DNA of 64,000 nucleotides from an uncultured Anaeroplasmataceae bacterium (GCA_910584005.1 CAJTXR010000006.1:1-64000); one strand, 5' to 3'; shown: positions 22,690-31,707, counted from the first letter of the stretch. Numbers and translations: made by a program. The notes: generated by a model not told the origin, from the sequence alone.

Positions 22690-22695
22690 GTTTTC
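22672..22695 (+). terminator. Terminator of the MerR-type gene
   Basis: CCTAGGA (22672-22678), loop AAAAC, TCCTAGG (22684-22690), then TTTT. The stop codon lies in the 3' arm. Confidence 0.65.
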
Positions 22696-22745
22696 ATATT
22701 GCTTTGATATAAGAATAATTATATATTTTATTTGAGGTGGTAAAA

Positions 22746-23771
22746 ATGGATTTACAAGAAATATATCAAAGTATCCAAAACAAAATAAATAAAATACAAT
22801 TCTCTGCCATTCAAAAAGAATTCAAGCCATATCCTTTTATTCTATATACCGAAAAAGAATATTGTTTGGATAATAAAACAAATTTGAATCATAATCTATT
22901 TTATGGAAATACTGCTATTTTTTTTGAAAATAAATGGTGTGCAATATGGAATATTGAAACAGATAAAATGGTAGACATGGACATATTAGCCTCCTTTTTA
23001 ATTCATGAAATGTATCATTGTTTTCAATTAGAACAAAAAGAAGAAAGGTTTCCAAATGATTTTTATTTATTATCTTTATCTTGTGATCAATGGTTATGTA
23101 ATTTAAGGCTGCAGGATTCTTTGCTGCTGGTGGATGGGTATCTTAACCCCACAGTAGAAAATTTATCTAAAATTTGTTATATACGGAAAGAAATGTTAAA
23201 ACAAAACACTAAGGTTATAGAAGAGTTTAAAGGAGAAGCAATTGAAGGAGCCGCAGAATTTGCAAGTTGTATGGCTTTAAAACAACTAAATCAAAAGAAA
23301 TATTCAAAACGAATGAATCATTATTGTCATTTGCTTAAAAGTAATAATATACAATTAAATCCAAGAAAAAGAAGTTATTATAGTGGCTGTTTGTTACTGC
23401 TTTTATTATATAAAAATTCTATTTATATTCCTGCCATATCTTCACTAACGCCATGTGAAAAAATTCTCGATGAAATTTCTGCTACTCCTTTTCATATATC
23501 AAACAATAATTCATTAATTAACTTATTAAATAAAAATCTAAATGAATTAAAAACTAAAATTGAAAAGTATAAAAAGGAGTTTGTCCCTTTTAAATCCCAT
23601 ATAGTTGGGTATGATCCAATGAATATGGAAGTATATCAAAATTATCTTCTTATTGCTTATGCTATACTCGATGATGGGAAGACTAGAATTGCATTTCATA
23701 AACCAACATTAATAGAAATGGAGGATGAGAATTTAAAAATAGTAAAAGGCTATTATCAAGCATCGATATAA
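22746..23771 (+). CDS. Putative zinc metallopeptidase (HExxH)
   Basis: A 341-aa protein without signal peptide or membrane segment. It has HEMYH (HExxH) in the helix LIHEMYHCFQ (~86-95), the usual zinc-binding and catalytic motif, and a later EGAAEFAS helix (~167-174) that could supply the third zinc ligand as in gluzincins. No known peptidase family was recognised. The start is ATG 22746 after GAGGTGG; the in-frame GTG at 22737 is part of the ribosome site. Substrate unknown; intracellular action is implied. Confidence 0.65.
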   Translation: MDLQEIYQSIQNKINKIQFSAIQKEFKPYPFILYTEKEYCLDNKTNLNHNLFYGNTAIFFENKWCAIWNIETDKMVDMDILASFLIHEMYHCFQLEQKEERFPNDFYLLSLSCDQWLCNLRLQDSLLLVDGYLNPTVENLSKICYIRKEMLKQNTKVIEEFKGEAIEGAAEFASCMALKQLNQKKYSKRMNHYCHLLKSNNIQLNPRKRSYYSGCLLLLLLYKNSIYIPAISSLTPCEKILDEISATPFHISNNNSLINLLNKNLNELKTKIEKYKKEFVPFKSHIVGYDPMNMEVYQNYLLIAYAILDDGKTRIAFHKPTLIEMEDENLKIVKGYYQASI

Positions 23772-23950
23772 TTTGTTATACTCAATTTCATAAATATATA
23801 AAAAAAATTTACCCTTTAACAAAGGGATTAGTTGTTCATTACTTAACCATCATTTAAACTTCTTTCTTATTTAGGTTAATTGAATTACAGTTTAAAAATT
23901 TTACCATAAAAAATAAAAAAGGTCTTTAAAATTCTGAAGACCTTTTGTTT
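23772..23950 (-). terminator. Convergent intergenic region with tRNA-His terminators
   Basis: No gene is seen here. On the minus strand, downstream of tRNA-His, AAGGTCTT...AAGACCTT (stem 23920-23927 with 23936-23943, followed on that strand by T-rich sequence) and CCCTTT-gtt-AAAGGG (23812-23826, followed by T-rich sequence) form two terminator-like hairpins in series. The first could also end the metallopeptidase transcript from the other strand. Confidence 0.65.
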
Positions 23951-23956
23951 TCGTTT

Positions 23957-24033
23957 TGGGGCGTGCGACAGGAATCGAACCTGCGCATGGTAGAGCCACA
24001 ATCTACTGTGTTAACCACTTCACCACGCACGCC
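23957..24033 (-). tRNA. tRNA-His (GTG)
   Basis: Read on the minus strand: the extra 5' G (-1) that marks tRNA-His at 24033, acceptor GCGTGCG pairing with CGCACGC, the anticodon loop attGTGg, T arm CAGG-ttcgatt-CCTG, discriminator C and encoded CCA (23957-23959). It is a single tRNA unit. Confidence 0.96.
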
Positions 24034-24062
24034 ATATCATGCATTTTAAATACGCATTTATT

Positions 24063-24090
24063 ATTATACTTATTTTATTGCATTTGTAAA
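24063..24090 (-). promoter_or_regulatory. Promoter of tRNA-His
   Basis: Read on the minus strand: -35 TTTACA (24090-24085), 16-bp spacer, -10 TATAAT (24068-24063), about 30 nt before the mature tRNA end. Confidence 0.75.
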
Positions 24091-24172
24091 GAGTTATGGT
24101 TGATTTTTTTTATAAAAAAAGGTAAAATCACATATGTAGGGTAAAATACCATTTGAAAGGAAAATAAATAAA

Positions 24173-25726
24173 ATGTGGAAAAAAGTTTTATATATAGGTA
24201 TTGCAATTATATTTGGAATCATTATTTTTATGGTTGGATATATTTCAAACCAAGTAAATCATATTTCAGATTTAGTTAGTAAAGCAATTAAGGAAGAACG
24301 ATATGAAGAAATACCAAGAATCTCTGATGCTTTATGTTTTAGTGAAGAATCTCTAATAACAGATGATCAAACGGATAAAATGGAATTAAAGGTCTATTCT
24401 GGATTATTACAGCAGGATATTACTTATACACCAAGTGCGGATAATCAAATCAATGAATCTTTGTTAGAGGAAGCCTATTATTTTTATATCTTCAATCCAA
24501 AATTCACATATAGTGATGTGAATTCTAAAAATTATATGGGTGTTACTTTTAGCAATGAGCAAAGTAGTTATACTTATTATTTTATTGTGGATAGTAATTA
24601 TAATACTCAATATTATAAAGCAGCTCCAACAACAAAAGAAGAAGCAATTTTAAATAAAGCTAGAAGTAGTTCAACATTTAATAACTGGGGATACTATAGT
24701 TTTTCGTTAAGCAAATCAATGGCAGGATTCATTTCAGAAAAGATTAATGGCGATATTCAGTCTTTTACAATCATAGATAGTGAGGGAATAGATGTTGCTT
24801 CTTATCATTCGTTAGCTTTAGATTTTTCACAGCCATTTTTTGTAGATCAAAATAACCAAGAATTAATTAAAAAGTATGCGGAATGTTCTACGCGTTTTTC
24901 AAATACAGACAATAAAGATGAGAAAAAAGCAATTCAAAAAGAGTTTGATACTTTTTATTCAGAATATTTAGATACTACGCCTTATACAATTCACTATACA
25001 AATAATGAACTATTACCAAGCTCATTAGTTTGGAAGACAATTGGTATGGAGGCTTTATATGTTGTATTTATTATTTTCTTATATATTTTATTATTCCATT
25101 TTAGAGGTTTAAAAGCCTTATTCTCTAGAAGTAGCTATAAGGATTATAAAACACCTAAAGATGAAATAATTATTAACGGTAAAAAGGTAAAAATAAATCA
25201 AAATCGCGGTCCAAAGCCTGTCAGCGAAAAAGAAAAAGAGCCTGAAGTATTACCAGATACAGTTGCCGATGAAACATTAGAGGTAGTCACTGCTCATGAA
25301 GTTATCCAAAGTGAACTAAAGGAAGAAAATGCAGTGGATGCTGTCATTGAAAATAAAGAAGTTCTTGTAGAGGAAAACAAAGAAGAAAAAATTGAACCTA
25401 AAACTCAAAATGAAAAGACAATTGAATCAGAACAATCTGCTTTAAATACAGAGCCTTTAAAGGTAGAAGAGCAAAAACAGTCTGAAGTAGAAACTAAATT
25501 AGAAGATAAAAATGAAGAAAAGGTTGAAGAACCTGTCAAAGAAGAAGTTAAGCCAGTGAAAGCTGAGCCTAAAAAGAGTCCAGCTAAAGCAAAGACTACG
25601 ACAACAAAATCAACATCAGCAAAAACACCAGCTAAAAAAACAACTTCTACAACAAGGAAAACAACTACTTCTAAATCAACTACAACAAATCGTAAATCTA
25701 CTGTAAAGCCAAAATCAGAAGAATAA
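24173..25726 (+). CDS. Two-span membrane protein with acidic region and H1-like basic tail
   Basis: 517 aa: membrane helix at ~5-25, a ~260-residue extracytoplasmic domain of unknown fold, a second helix at ~290-312, then a long cytoplasmic tail. The tail runs from an acidic, Glu-rich stretch (~345-460) into ~55 residues rich in Lys, Thr, Pro and Ala (for example SPAKAKTTTT, KTPAKKTT), like histone H1 C-termini. Such tails bind DNA or RNA non-specifically in other proteins. A membrane-nucleoid tether is speculative. galU follows 15 nt later. Confidence 0.75.
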   Translation: MWKKVLYIGIAIIFGIIIFMVGYISNQVNHISDLVSKAIKEERYEEIPRISDALCFSEESLITDDQTDKMELKVYSGLLQQDITYTPSADNQINESLLEEAYYFYIFNPKFTYSDVNSKNYMGVTFSNEQSSYTYYFIVDSNYNTQYYKAAPTTKEEAILNKARSSSTFNNWGYYSFSLSKSMAGFISEKINGDIQSFTIIDSEGIDVASYHSLALDFSQPFFVDQNNQELIKKYAECSTRFSNTDNKDEKKAIQKEFDTFYSEYLDTTPYTIHYTNNELLPSSLVWKTIGMEALYVVFIIFLYILLFHFRGLKALFSRSSYKDYKTPKDEIIINGKKVKINQNRGPKPVSEKEKEPEVLPDTVADETLEVVTAHEVIQSELKEENAVDAVIENKEVLVEENKEEKIEPKTQNEKTIESEQSALNTEPLKVEEQKQSEVETKLEDKNEEKVEEPVKEEVKPVKAEPKKSPAKAKTTTTKSTSAKTPAKKTTSTTRKTTTSKSTTTNRKSTVKPKSEE

Positions 25727-25741
25727 AAAGGAGTAAGTTTT

Positions 25742-26617
25742 ATGAAAAAAGTTAGAAAGGCTGTAATTCCTGCAGCTGGATTTGGGACACGCTTTTTACC
25801 TTTCACAAAGGCAGTTCCAAAGGAGATGTTGCCTCTAGTAGATACTCCAACGATTGAATATATTGTACAAGAGGCTATAGAAAGTGGGATTGAAGAAGTT
25901 CTCATCATCCTAAATACAGAGAAAGAATGTATTAAAACTCATTTTGGAAATAATCCAGTTTTAGAAAAATTTTTGCAATCAAAGAATAAATTAGAAGATT
26001 TAGAATTAATAAGGAAACTTCCTAACCAAATTAAAGTCCAGTATTGTTATCAGCAGAAGCAATTGGGATTAGGGCATGCAGTGTTATGTGCAGAAGAATT
26101 TGTTGGAAATGAACCATTTGCGTTGCTATTGGGGGATGATGTATATGTAGGAGATCCATATCCAGCAACCCAACAATTAATAGAGGCTTATCAGAAGACA
26201 GGATGTACGGTATTAGGAACTTTAGAGGTTCCATATGAAGATGTTAGTAAATATGGAATTTGTATACCAGGAGAAAATTCTACTTCCTCATTACTTTTAT
26301 TAGAAAGTGTTGTTGAAAAGCCAAAACAGGAGGTTGCACCTTCTAATTTAGCTATAGGGGGAAGATATATTTTAACTCCAGCTATTTTTCAATTTTTAAA
26401 GACACAAAATAAAGGAACTGGGGGAGAAATTCAACTCACGGATTCTATTTTACGATTGATGTCTAAAGAACATGTTTATTCTTTAGCAATTGCGGGGAAA
26501 AGATATGATATTGGTTCTAAAAAAGGATTTTTAGAAGCAACTGTAGATTTCGCTCTTGCACGTGAAGATTTATCTTCGGATATGCAAAATATTATTAATC
26601 AAAGATATAAAAAATAA
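25742..26617 (+). CDS. galU: UTP-glucose-1-phosphate uridylyltransferase
   Basis: Makes UDP-glucose from UTP and glucose 1-phosphate for glycolipid and polysaccharide synthesis. Motifs: VIPAAGFGTRFLP (~8-20), KAVPKEMLPLVDTP, FALLLGDDVY (metal-binding Asp), VEKPKQEVAPSNLAIGGRY and GGEIQLTDSI. Length 291 aa is typical. It follows the H1-tailed membrane protein with AAAAGGAG as ribosome site and ends in a bidirectional terminator. Confidence 0.96.
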   Translation: MKKVRKAVIPAAGFGTRFLPFTKAVPKEMLPLVDTPTIEYIVQEAIESGIEEVLIILNTEKECIKTHFGNNPVLEKFLQSKNKLEDLELIRKLPNQIKVQYCYQQKQLGLGHAVLCAEEFVGNEPFALLLGDDVYVGDPYPATQQLIEAYQKTGCTVLGTLEVPYEDVSKYGICIPGENSTSSLLLLESVVEKPKQEVAPSNLAIGGRYILTPAIFQFLKTQNKGTGGEIQLTDSILRLMSKEHVYSLAIAGKRYDIGSKKGFLEATVDFALAREDLSSDMQNIINQRYKK

Positions 26618-26643
26618 GACTAGCTTTTTTAGGCTAGTCTTAT
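26614..26643. terminator. Bidirectional terminator between galU and the MocR gene
   Basis: ATAAGACTAGC (26614-26624) pairs perfectly with GCTAGTCTTAT (26633-26643). T-rich sequence follows on both strands, best on the minus strand. It contains the galU stop codon in one arm and the MocR stop codon near the loop. Confidence 0.88.
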
Positions 26644-27981
26644 TTCTTTAATTGTTTCAATTAGAATCTTTAGGACTTGCTTTAATTCAAGTTCATTGAT
26701 ATTGGTATATCCTAAGATTAAAGTTTGATTTGGTTGAACAGGATATAAATAATGGCCAATAGTTTTAATTTGTACTTTTTTTAGTGTAAGCTGATGAATG
26801 AGAGTTTCTATAGAAATTGAAGAATCAATGTGAATTAAAACAGATAAGAAATTTTTTTGTTCCTCGACTTGAATATATTTATTATTTTTTAGTATTTCAA
26901 AAATGATTTTTCTTTTTTGTATATATTTTGTTTTTAGTCGGTTCATATGTCTTGCGTAATCGCCATTGGTGATATAGTGATAAAGGATTTCTTGATCCAA
27001 ACTAGATACAGGGTTAGAATGATTTTTAAAAGTATTTAAATATTTAGATAATAATTCTCGGGGTAAAACCATATATGCAATTCTAAAGCCTGCAAATATG
27101 GTAGAAGAGAAACTTGAAAAAAAGATAATACGCTCAGAATTTAAAGAGAATAAAGCTGTTTTTGGAACACTTCCAATTCGGTACTCGGCATCAAAATCAT
27201 CCTCAATGATATAGCCATTTGTTTTTATAGCCCAATTGATCAGTTCTTTTTTCCTAGAAATACTCATTTTTATTCCTGTGGGGAATTGATTAAAAGAAGT
27301 TGTATAGAGAATTGAACTATTTTGGGGAATCGTTACACCTTGTTCATCTATAGGGAGATACTCTATAGATATATTTTTAGATAAAAGCAACTGAGATAAT
27401 TTATGATATCCAGGATTTTCAGTCCCAAAACTCTGGCAAGGAAGAAGATCAAATATCTTTTCTAGCATTTCAATTCCATTTCCAATGATAATCTGTTGAT
27501 AAGAGGTTTGGATTCCTCTATTTTCTCTTAAATGCTCTGCAATTGCCATCCTTAAACATTTTAATCCTTCTAAAGAAGATTTTTTTATATATTCCTTAGC
27601 AGCTAATGTTTCTTTAACGCACTTTGTGAAACTAGAATAAGAGAAACTTTTTTCCTCTGTGGTTTGAGTGGTTAAATCGTATTGATAGGAAATTTCTTCT
27701 TCTTTGTGAATGGTTTTTGGATGGATAATAGAAACGAATTCTTGGTTAGCTACAAAATATCCCTTTTTTTCAATGGATTGAATATATCCCTCATCTAATA
27801 ATAGATGATATGCATTCATTATCGTGTGGACACTCACTCCTAAATGATTGGCTAGTTTCCTTTTGGACGGGAGATGTTCTAATGGTTTTATGTTTCCTTG
27901 ATTTATTGCGAAAACAATTGCTTTATAGATTTGATAATATAGGGGTTCAGTCAGGTTAAATTCAATTGTTATATTCGTCAT
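26629..27981 (-). CDS. MocR/PdxR-type regulator lacking the PLP lysine
   Basis: 450 aa: a GntR-type winged HTH (~1-75; SKRKLANHLGVSVHTIMNAYHLL) and a fold-type I aminotransferase domain (~115-450). Aminotransferase signs: TSFNQFPTGIKMS, DDFDAEYR and SFSSTIFAGFRIAYMVLP. In the last, the Schiff-base Lys of the family (FSKT) is Ser (codon 27105-27103), so PLP cannot bind covalently. An ATG at 27996 abuts AAGGAG; ATG 27981, 12 nt away, is preferred. It diverges from the WYL operon and could control it. Confidence 0.88.
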   Translation of the reverse strand: MTNITIEFNLTEPLYYQIYKAIVFAINQGNIKPLEHLPSKRKLANHLGVSVHTIMNAYHLLLDEGYIQSIEKKGYFVANQEFVSIIHPKTIHKEEEISYQYDLTTQTTEEKSFSYSSFTKCVKETLAAKEYIKKSSLEGLKCLRMAIAEHLRENRGIQTSYQQIIIGNGIEMLEKIFDLLPCQSFGTENPGYHKLSQLLLSKNISIEYLPIDEQGVTIPQNSSILYTTSFNQFPTGIKMSISRKKELINWAIKTNGYIIEDDFDAEYRIGSVPKTALFSLNSERIIFFSSFSSTIFAGFRIAYMVLPRELLSKYLNTFKNHSNPVSSLDQEILYHYITNGDYARHMNRLKTKYIQKRKIIFEILKNNKYIQVEEQKNFLSVLIHIDSSISIETLIHQLTLKKVQIKTIGHYLYPVQPNQTLILGYTNINELELKQVLKILIETIKEIRLA

Positions 27982-28035
27982 TGGTGCGTTCATCTCCTTA
28001 AAAATAATTAGATTTAAAGATACCAGTTTTATAAT

Positions 28036-28063
28036 ATTATATATTAAATTCATAATTTTGCAA
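28036..28063 (-). promoter_or_regulatory. Promoter of the MocR gene
   Basis: Read on the minus strand: -35 TTGCAA (28063-28058), 16-bp spacer, -10 TATAAT (28041-28036). Confidence 0.75.
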
Positions 28064-28070
28064 AGTTAAA

Positions 28071-28099
28071 TTGCGAATGGTAGGATATTTTGTTAAAAT
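28071..28099 (+). promoter_or_regulatory. Promoter of the WYL-HAD-lyase operon
   Basis: -35 TTGCGA (28071-28076), 17-bp spacer, -10 TAAAAT (28094-28099). It is back to back with the MocR promoter, the two -35 boxes being 7 bp apart, so one regulator could act on both. Confidence 0.75.
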
Positions 28100-28116
28100 A
28101 GTATTAGGTGAAGTTT

Positions 28117-29067
28117 ATGAATAAAACGATGCTATGTATAGAGCTTCTTCAATTGTTAACTACAAAAAATGTACAATCTAAAAATGAATTGGCAGAAATT
28201 CTAGAAACCAATCCACGAAATATTATAGAATATATAAAGACATTACAAGATTGTGGGTATGATATCACTTCTGTAAAAGGAGTGTATGGAGGGTATCATT
28301 TGAATAAAGATAGTTTACTTCCTACCGTTCAGTTAAAAAAAGAGGAGATTGCTGTATTGAAGGCAAGCTGTTCTTTTTTAGAACATCAATCTGATTTTTT
28401 AGATTATAGTTCTTATGTAAAAGCAATTTCAAAAGTATTGTTTACCCATACAGAAGCAGAAGCAGAGCCCATTACAATTATTGATCGCTTTCCTTTGTTA
28501 ATGCCAAAGGAGGAAATTAAAAGCCGTTATGAAAGTTTATCTTCAGCTGAGAATTTGCATTACAAATGCAAAATAAGTTATTTATCTACAAAAAATAAGA
28601 GTTTACAGCATGTGATTCATCCCTATAAGATATTCGTATATAATGGATCCTGGGTCGTTTTAGCATGGAATGAAACTGTAAATGATTTTGGTTATTTTAA
28701 ATTAAACCGAATAGAAGATATAGAACTACTATCGAATCGGTTTCAACCTTTAAGAACTTTTAACGCAACAGATTATATTGATGGGTATGGGATGAAGCAA
28801 AATGGAAAGTATATAGATATCAAGGTGGAATTAAAAGATTTGTATACAGTAATTTCTGAAAGAAAATATGGAAAAAATCAAAAAATAACAAGATTAGATG
28901 AACGAACAACGCTTTTAGAATGCAGCATGCAAAATAAGGATATCATAAAATCCTTTGTTTTAGGATTTGGTCATAAAGCGAAAATAATTGAACCCTTATG
29001 GCTGAAAGAAGAAATGGAAAAGGAATTAAAAGAGATGTTGAAAAAATACGAGGAGGCCATCAAATGA
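28117..29067 (+). CDS. WYL-domain (YafY-type) transcriptional regulator
   Basis: 316 aa: N-terminal DeoR-like winged HTH (~4-60; KNELAEILETNPRNIIEYIKTLQDCGYDI), central WYL domain (~150-225, with HPYKIFVYNGSWVVLAWNE and FKLNRIEDIELL) and a WCX-like C-terminal part. WYL proteins bind nucleic acids or nucleotides and regulate diverse loci. GGTG 8 nt before ATG 28117 decides against GTG 28108. It overlaps the HAD gene by an ATGA junction. Confidence 0.9.
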   Translation: MNKTMLCIELLQLLTTKNVQSKNELAEILETNPRNIIEYIKTLQDCGYDITSVKGVYGGYHLNKDSLLPTVQLKKEEIAVLKASCSFLEHQSDFLDYSSYVKAISKVLFTHTEAEAEPITIIDRFPLLMPKEEIKSRYESLSSAENLHYKCKISYLSTKNKSLQHVIHPYKIFVYNGSWVVLAWNETVNDFGYFKLNRIEDIELLSNRFQPLRTFNATDYIDGYGMKQNGKYIDIKVELKDLYTVISERKYGKNQKITRLDERTTLLECSMQNKDIIKSFVLGFGHKAKIIEPLWLKEEMEKELKEMLKKYEEAIK

Positions 29068-29693
29068 AATATATTTTTTTAGATTTTAATGGGACTATTA
29101 TTAATGATGTTGAGCTATGTGTAACCCTACTTAACCAAATTTTAAATAAACAACATAAGCCTATGGTTTCAATTGAACAGTATAAAAGCATATTTACATT
29201 TCCAATAAAAAAATACTATGAACTTGCGGGAGTTGATTTTACATTAGATTCTTATGAAGATTTAGCCAAATGGTTTATCCAGGAATATCAACCCAAGTCA
29301 ATGGAGTGTGGTTTATATGATGGTCTTATTGAAACATTTCAATATTTAAAAGCAAAGGGATATCATTTGGTTATTCTATCGGCGAGTGAAAAAAAGAATT
29401 TATATGAGCAATGTGAAAATTATAAAATAATTCCTTATTTTGATGCGATTTTAGGAATAGATAACATTCATGCGGAAAGTAAAGTTCATCTTGCGTTAAA
29501 CTATTTAGAACAAGAGAAGATAGGTGGCTCACAAGTTTTATTTATTGGAGACACCCTACATGATTTAGAGGTTGCCGAAGCTATTGGAGCTACATGCATG
29601 CTTGTATCCTGTGGGCATCAGTCTATAGACGTTTTAAAAAAAGGAAATGTGAAGATTATTGAAAGCGTATCTTCATTGGTAAAGTTATTATGA
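29064..29693 (+). CDS. HAD-superfamily phosphatase-like hydrolase
   Basis: 209 aa, phosphoglycolate-phosphatase-like. Motif I reads DFNGT: the nucleophile Asp is kept but the second Asp (general acid in most phosphatases) is Asn, which could change activity. Motif II ILSAS, a motif III Lys (ESKVHLAL) and motif IV GDTLHD are present, with a helical cap between. AGGAGG lies before ATG 29064. It is coupled on both sides by ATGA overlaps, so it works with the WYL regulator and the lyase-like protein; a sugar phosphate substrate is inference. Confidence 0.85.
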   Translation: MKYIFLDFNGTIINDVELCVTLLNQILNKQHKPMVSIEQYKSIFTFPIKKYYELAGVDFTLDSYEDLAKWFIQEYQPKSMECGLYDGLIETFQYLKAKGYHLVILSASEKKNLYEQCENYKIIPYFDAILGIDNIHAESKVHLALNYLEQEKIGGSQVLFIGDTLHDLEVAEAIGATCMLVSCGHQSIDVLKKGNVKIIESVSSLVKLL

Positions 29694-31648
29694 AACAAGT
29701 GATTTATGAGGATTTTAAAGATTTTGATTTAAATGAATTTCCCTATGATCGTGGGCATACCGCATTAGGAGAATATCATTATGTAAAGGAAAGTGGGTAT
29801 ACAGGGAATTTTTATGATCCTATTCGTCTTCATCAGTGGCGAAGTCTAGATGGAAGTTGGTTAGTTACTTCAGATGGCAAGAATCATTATATGGAACAAA
29901 ATCGAGGCGATCAATCCACAGGGGCATTTAAAAATGTATATTGCTGTTTGGTACACAAAACTACATTTTACGCTCCTTATACATTAGAATTTAATTTACG
30001 CATATTTGAAAAAAACCAATATTGTGGTATGGGATTTCATTATTCCACTTCAAGAAAATATTTTTTTATTGGTCTTAAAGAAGATCATTTAGCTGTCTTT
30101 TTACGGGAGGAAGAACAATTTTCTATCTTACAAAAATGGAATATGAACTTAGATATGGATCATACATACCATTTCAAGGTAGAAGTAGGAAATTCTATTA
30201 TTGTTTATCTTGATGATACTTTTCTTTTTGATTTGAAAATTCCATTTATAGAAGGGAAAAAGATAGCCTTAATTGCGAAGAGTGCTTGTAGGTATTCTTC
30301 TATTTTAGTTCAAATGACAGAAGAAAATTATAAAATTCATTGTGTCAAAACAAAAGAAGAAGAACAACGACTTTTACACAAACAAAGCCAATATCCAAAA
30401 CTACAACTTCTTCATAAAATTTCATTGAAGAATTTTGGGAGCGGTAGACAGCTTAGAATTCGGATTGTAGATGGCATGCCAATTTTTTTAATTGCTCAAC
30501 ATCAAAAAAGAATGATTCGCGATTCCTTTGCCCATCTATCTTGTTTAACTTGCTTTGATTATAATGGAAATGTTTTATGGCAAAAGGGAGAACCCAATGC
30601 ATGTTGGGATAATGGATTAATTTCATGTGATTTACCTTTCCAAATTGCAGATATGAATCATGATGGTAAATATGAAGTAATTTATTCTATGGATTTTGAA
30701 GTTGTTATTTGTGATCTTTTAACAGGTAAAGTTTTAAAGCGTATGCCAACTCCGATTATTCATAAAGATCCTCTTGTCAAAAATGAACCTTATTATCGTT
30801 TGAATGTGGATGCTATCCGAGTTGCAGATTTTACAGGCTTAGGATATAAAGGAGATTTTATTATCAAGGATCGGTATCAAAATGTGTGGGCATATGATCA
30901 TAACATGAACTTCTTATGGCGATATCATCATAAGAATACCGGTCATTTTCCTTATATTTATGATTTTGATCAAGATGGTTTAGATGAAATGTTTGTAGGA
31001 TATGATATGGTAGATCATGATGGAACAATACAATTCAGTTTGCCGATGAATTCAGATCATACGGATGAAATTATTTATGCTAGATTACATAAGGATAAAC
31101 CAAAACAATTGATTTTAGCATCGGGAAATGAGGGCGTCAACATCGTTTCGCTAGATGGGTCTATTACTAAGCATAATGAAATTGGTCATGCCCAACGAAT
31201 TAGTATTGCAAAATACGATGAAAAGCGAGATGGACTACAGATTATGGCAACTTCATTTTGGGGAAGTAATGGAATTATTTGTGTCTATGATTGTAATGGA
31301 GATGAACTTTTAAAAAAGGAATTTTTTGATAATGGTCACCTACTTTCTCCAGTATCTTATGATGGCAAGCATATTTTAGCTGTTTTAAATGCATCAGAAG
31401 AAGGTGGTTTACTGGATAAAGATTTAGATATTGTTGTTCCTTTTCCTAAGGATCAGCATCCTACTCTTTCTGTGGAAGTTTTTGATATTGATGATGATGG
31501 AATAGATGAAATCATTTGTTTTGATTTGAAGGAACTTTGGATATATAAAGCTGAAAGTTGGACTACACCTCAAAAATATATCAAGTATAGTGATGATGCA
31601 TTTTCTAATTATCGAGGAGAATTTTTACTTCCAGAAGAGTATGAATAA
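29690..31648 (+). CDS. Intracellular PL11-like (rhamnogalacturonan-lyase-type) beta-propeller protein
   Basis: 652 aa, no signal peptide. Residues ~1-210 resemble a concanavalin-type jelly roll. The rest has repeated Ca-binding-like loops (DMNHDGKYEV, DFDQDGLDEMFVG, DIDDDGIDEIICFD) in a propeller. The segment DQDGLDEMFVGYDMVDHDG followed by a DHTDEI region recalls PL11 rhamnogalacturonan lyases of the YesW/YesX type, where the sequence is DGDGKDEIVYG.x.DHDG. With the cytoplasmic GH28 at 15474, this suggests pectin-oligomer use; it may be a lyase relative or a binding protein. Confidence 0.55.
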   Translation: MKQVIYEDFKDFDLNEFPYDRGHTALGEYHYVKESGYTGNFYDPIRLHQWRSLDGSWLVTSDGKNHYMEQNRGDQSTGAFKNVYCCLVHKTTFYAPYTLEFNLRIFEKNQYCGMGFHYSTSRKYFFIGLKEDHLAVFLREEEQFSILQKWNMNLDMDHTYHFKVEVGNSIIVYLDDTFLFDLKIPFIEGKKIALIAKSACRYSSILVQMTEENYKIHCVKTKEEEQRLLHKQSQYPKLQLLHKISLKNFGSGRQLRIRIVDGMPIFLIAQHQKRMIRDSFAHLSCLTCFDYNGNVLWQKGEPNACWDNGLISCDLPFQIADMNHDGKYEVIYSMDFEVVICDLLTGKVLKRMPTPIIHKDPLVKNEPYYRLNVDAIRVADFTGLGYKGDFIIKDRYQNVWAYDHNMNFLWRYHHKNTGHFPYIYDFDQDGLDEMFVGYDMVDHDGTIQFSLPMNSDHTDEIIYARLHKDKPKQLILASGNEGVNIVSLDGSITKHNEIGHAQRISIAKYDEKRDGLQIMATSFWGSNGIICVYDCNGDELLKKEFFDNGHLLSPVSYDGKHILAVLNASEEGGLLDKDLDIVVPFPKDQHPTLSVEVFDIDDDGIDEIICFDLKELWIYKAESWTTPQKYIKYSDDAFSNYRGEFLLPEEYE

Positions 31649-31707
31649 AAAGAAGTAAATTTTAATTTCTTCAAAAGAACAATTTTGAAATAGTTTTGTT
31701 AAAATTC

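Noticed and set aside
23956..24144. Plus-strand ORF across tRNA-His
   Set aside because: It is the complement of a complete tRNA gene with CCA and promoter.
25405..25908. Minus-strand ORF of 167 codons opposite the H1-like tail and galU
   Set aside because: It is the complement of low-complexity Lys/Thr/Glu codons and of conserved galU; no ribosome site and no recognisable protein.
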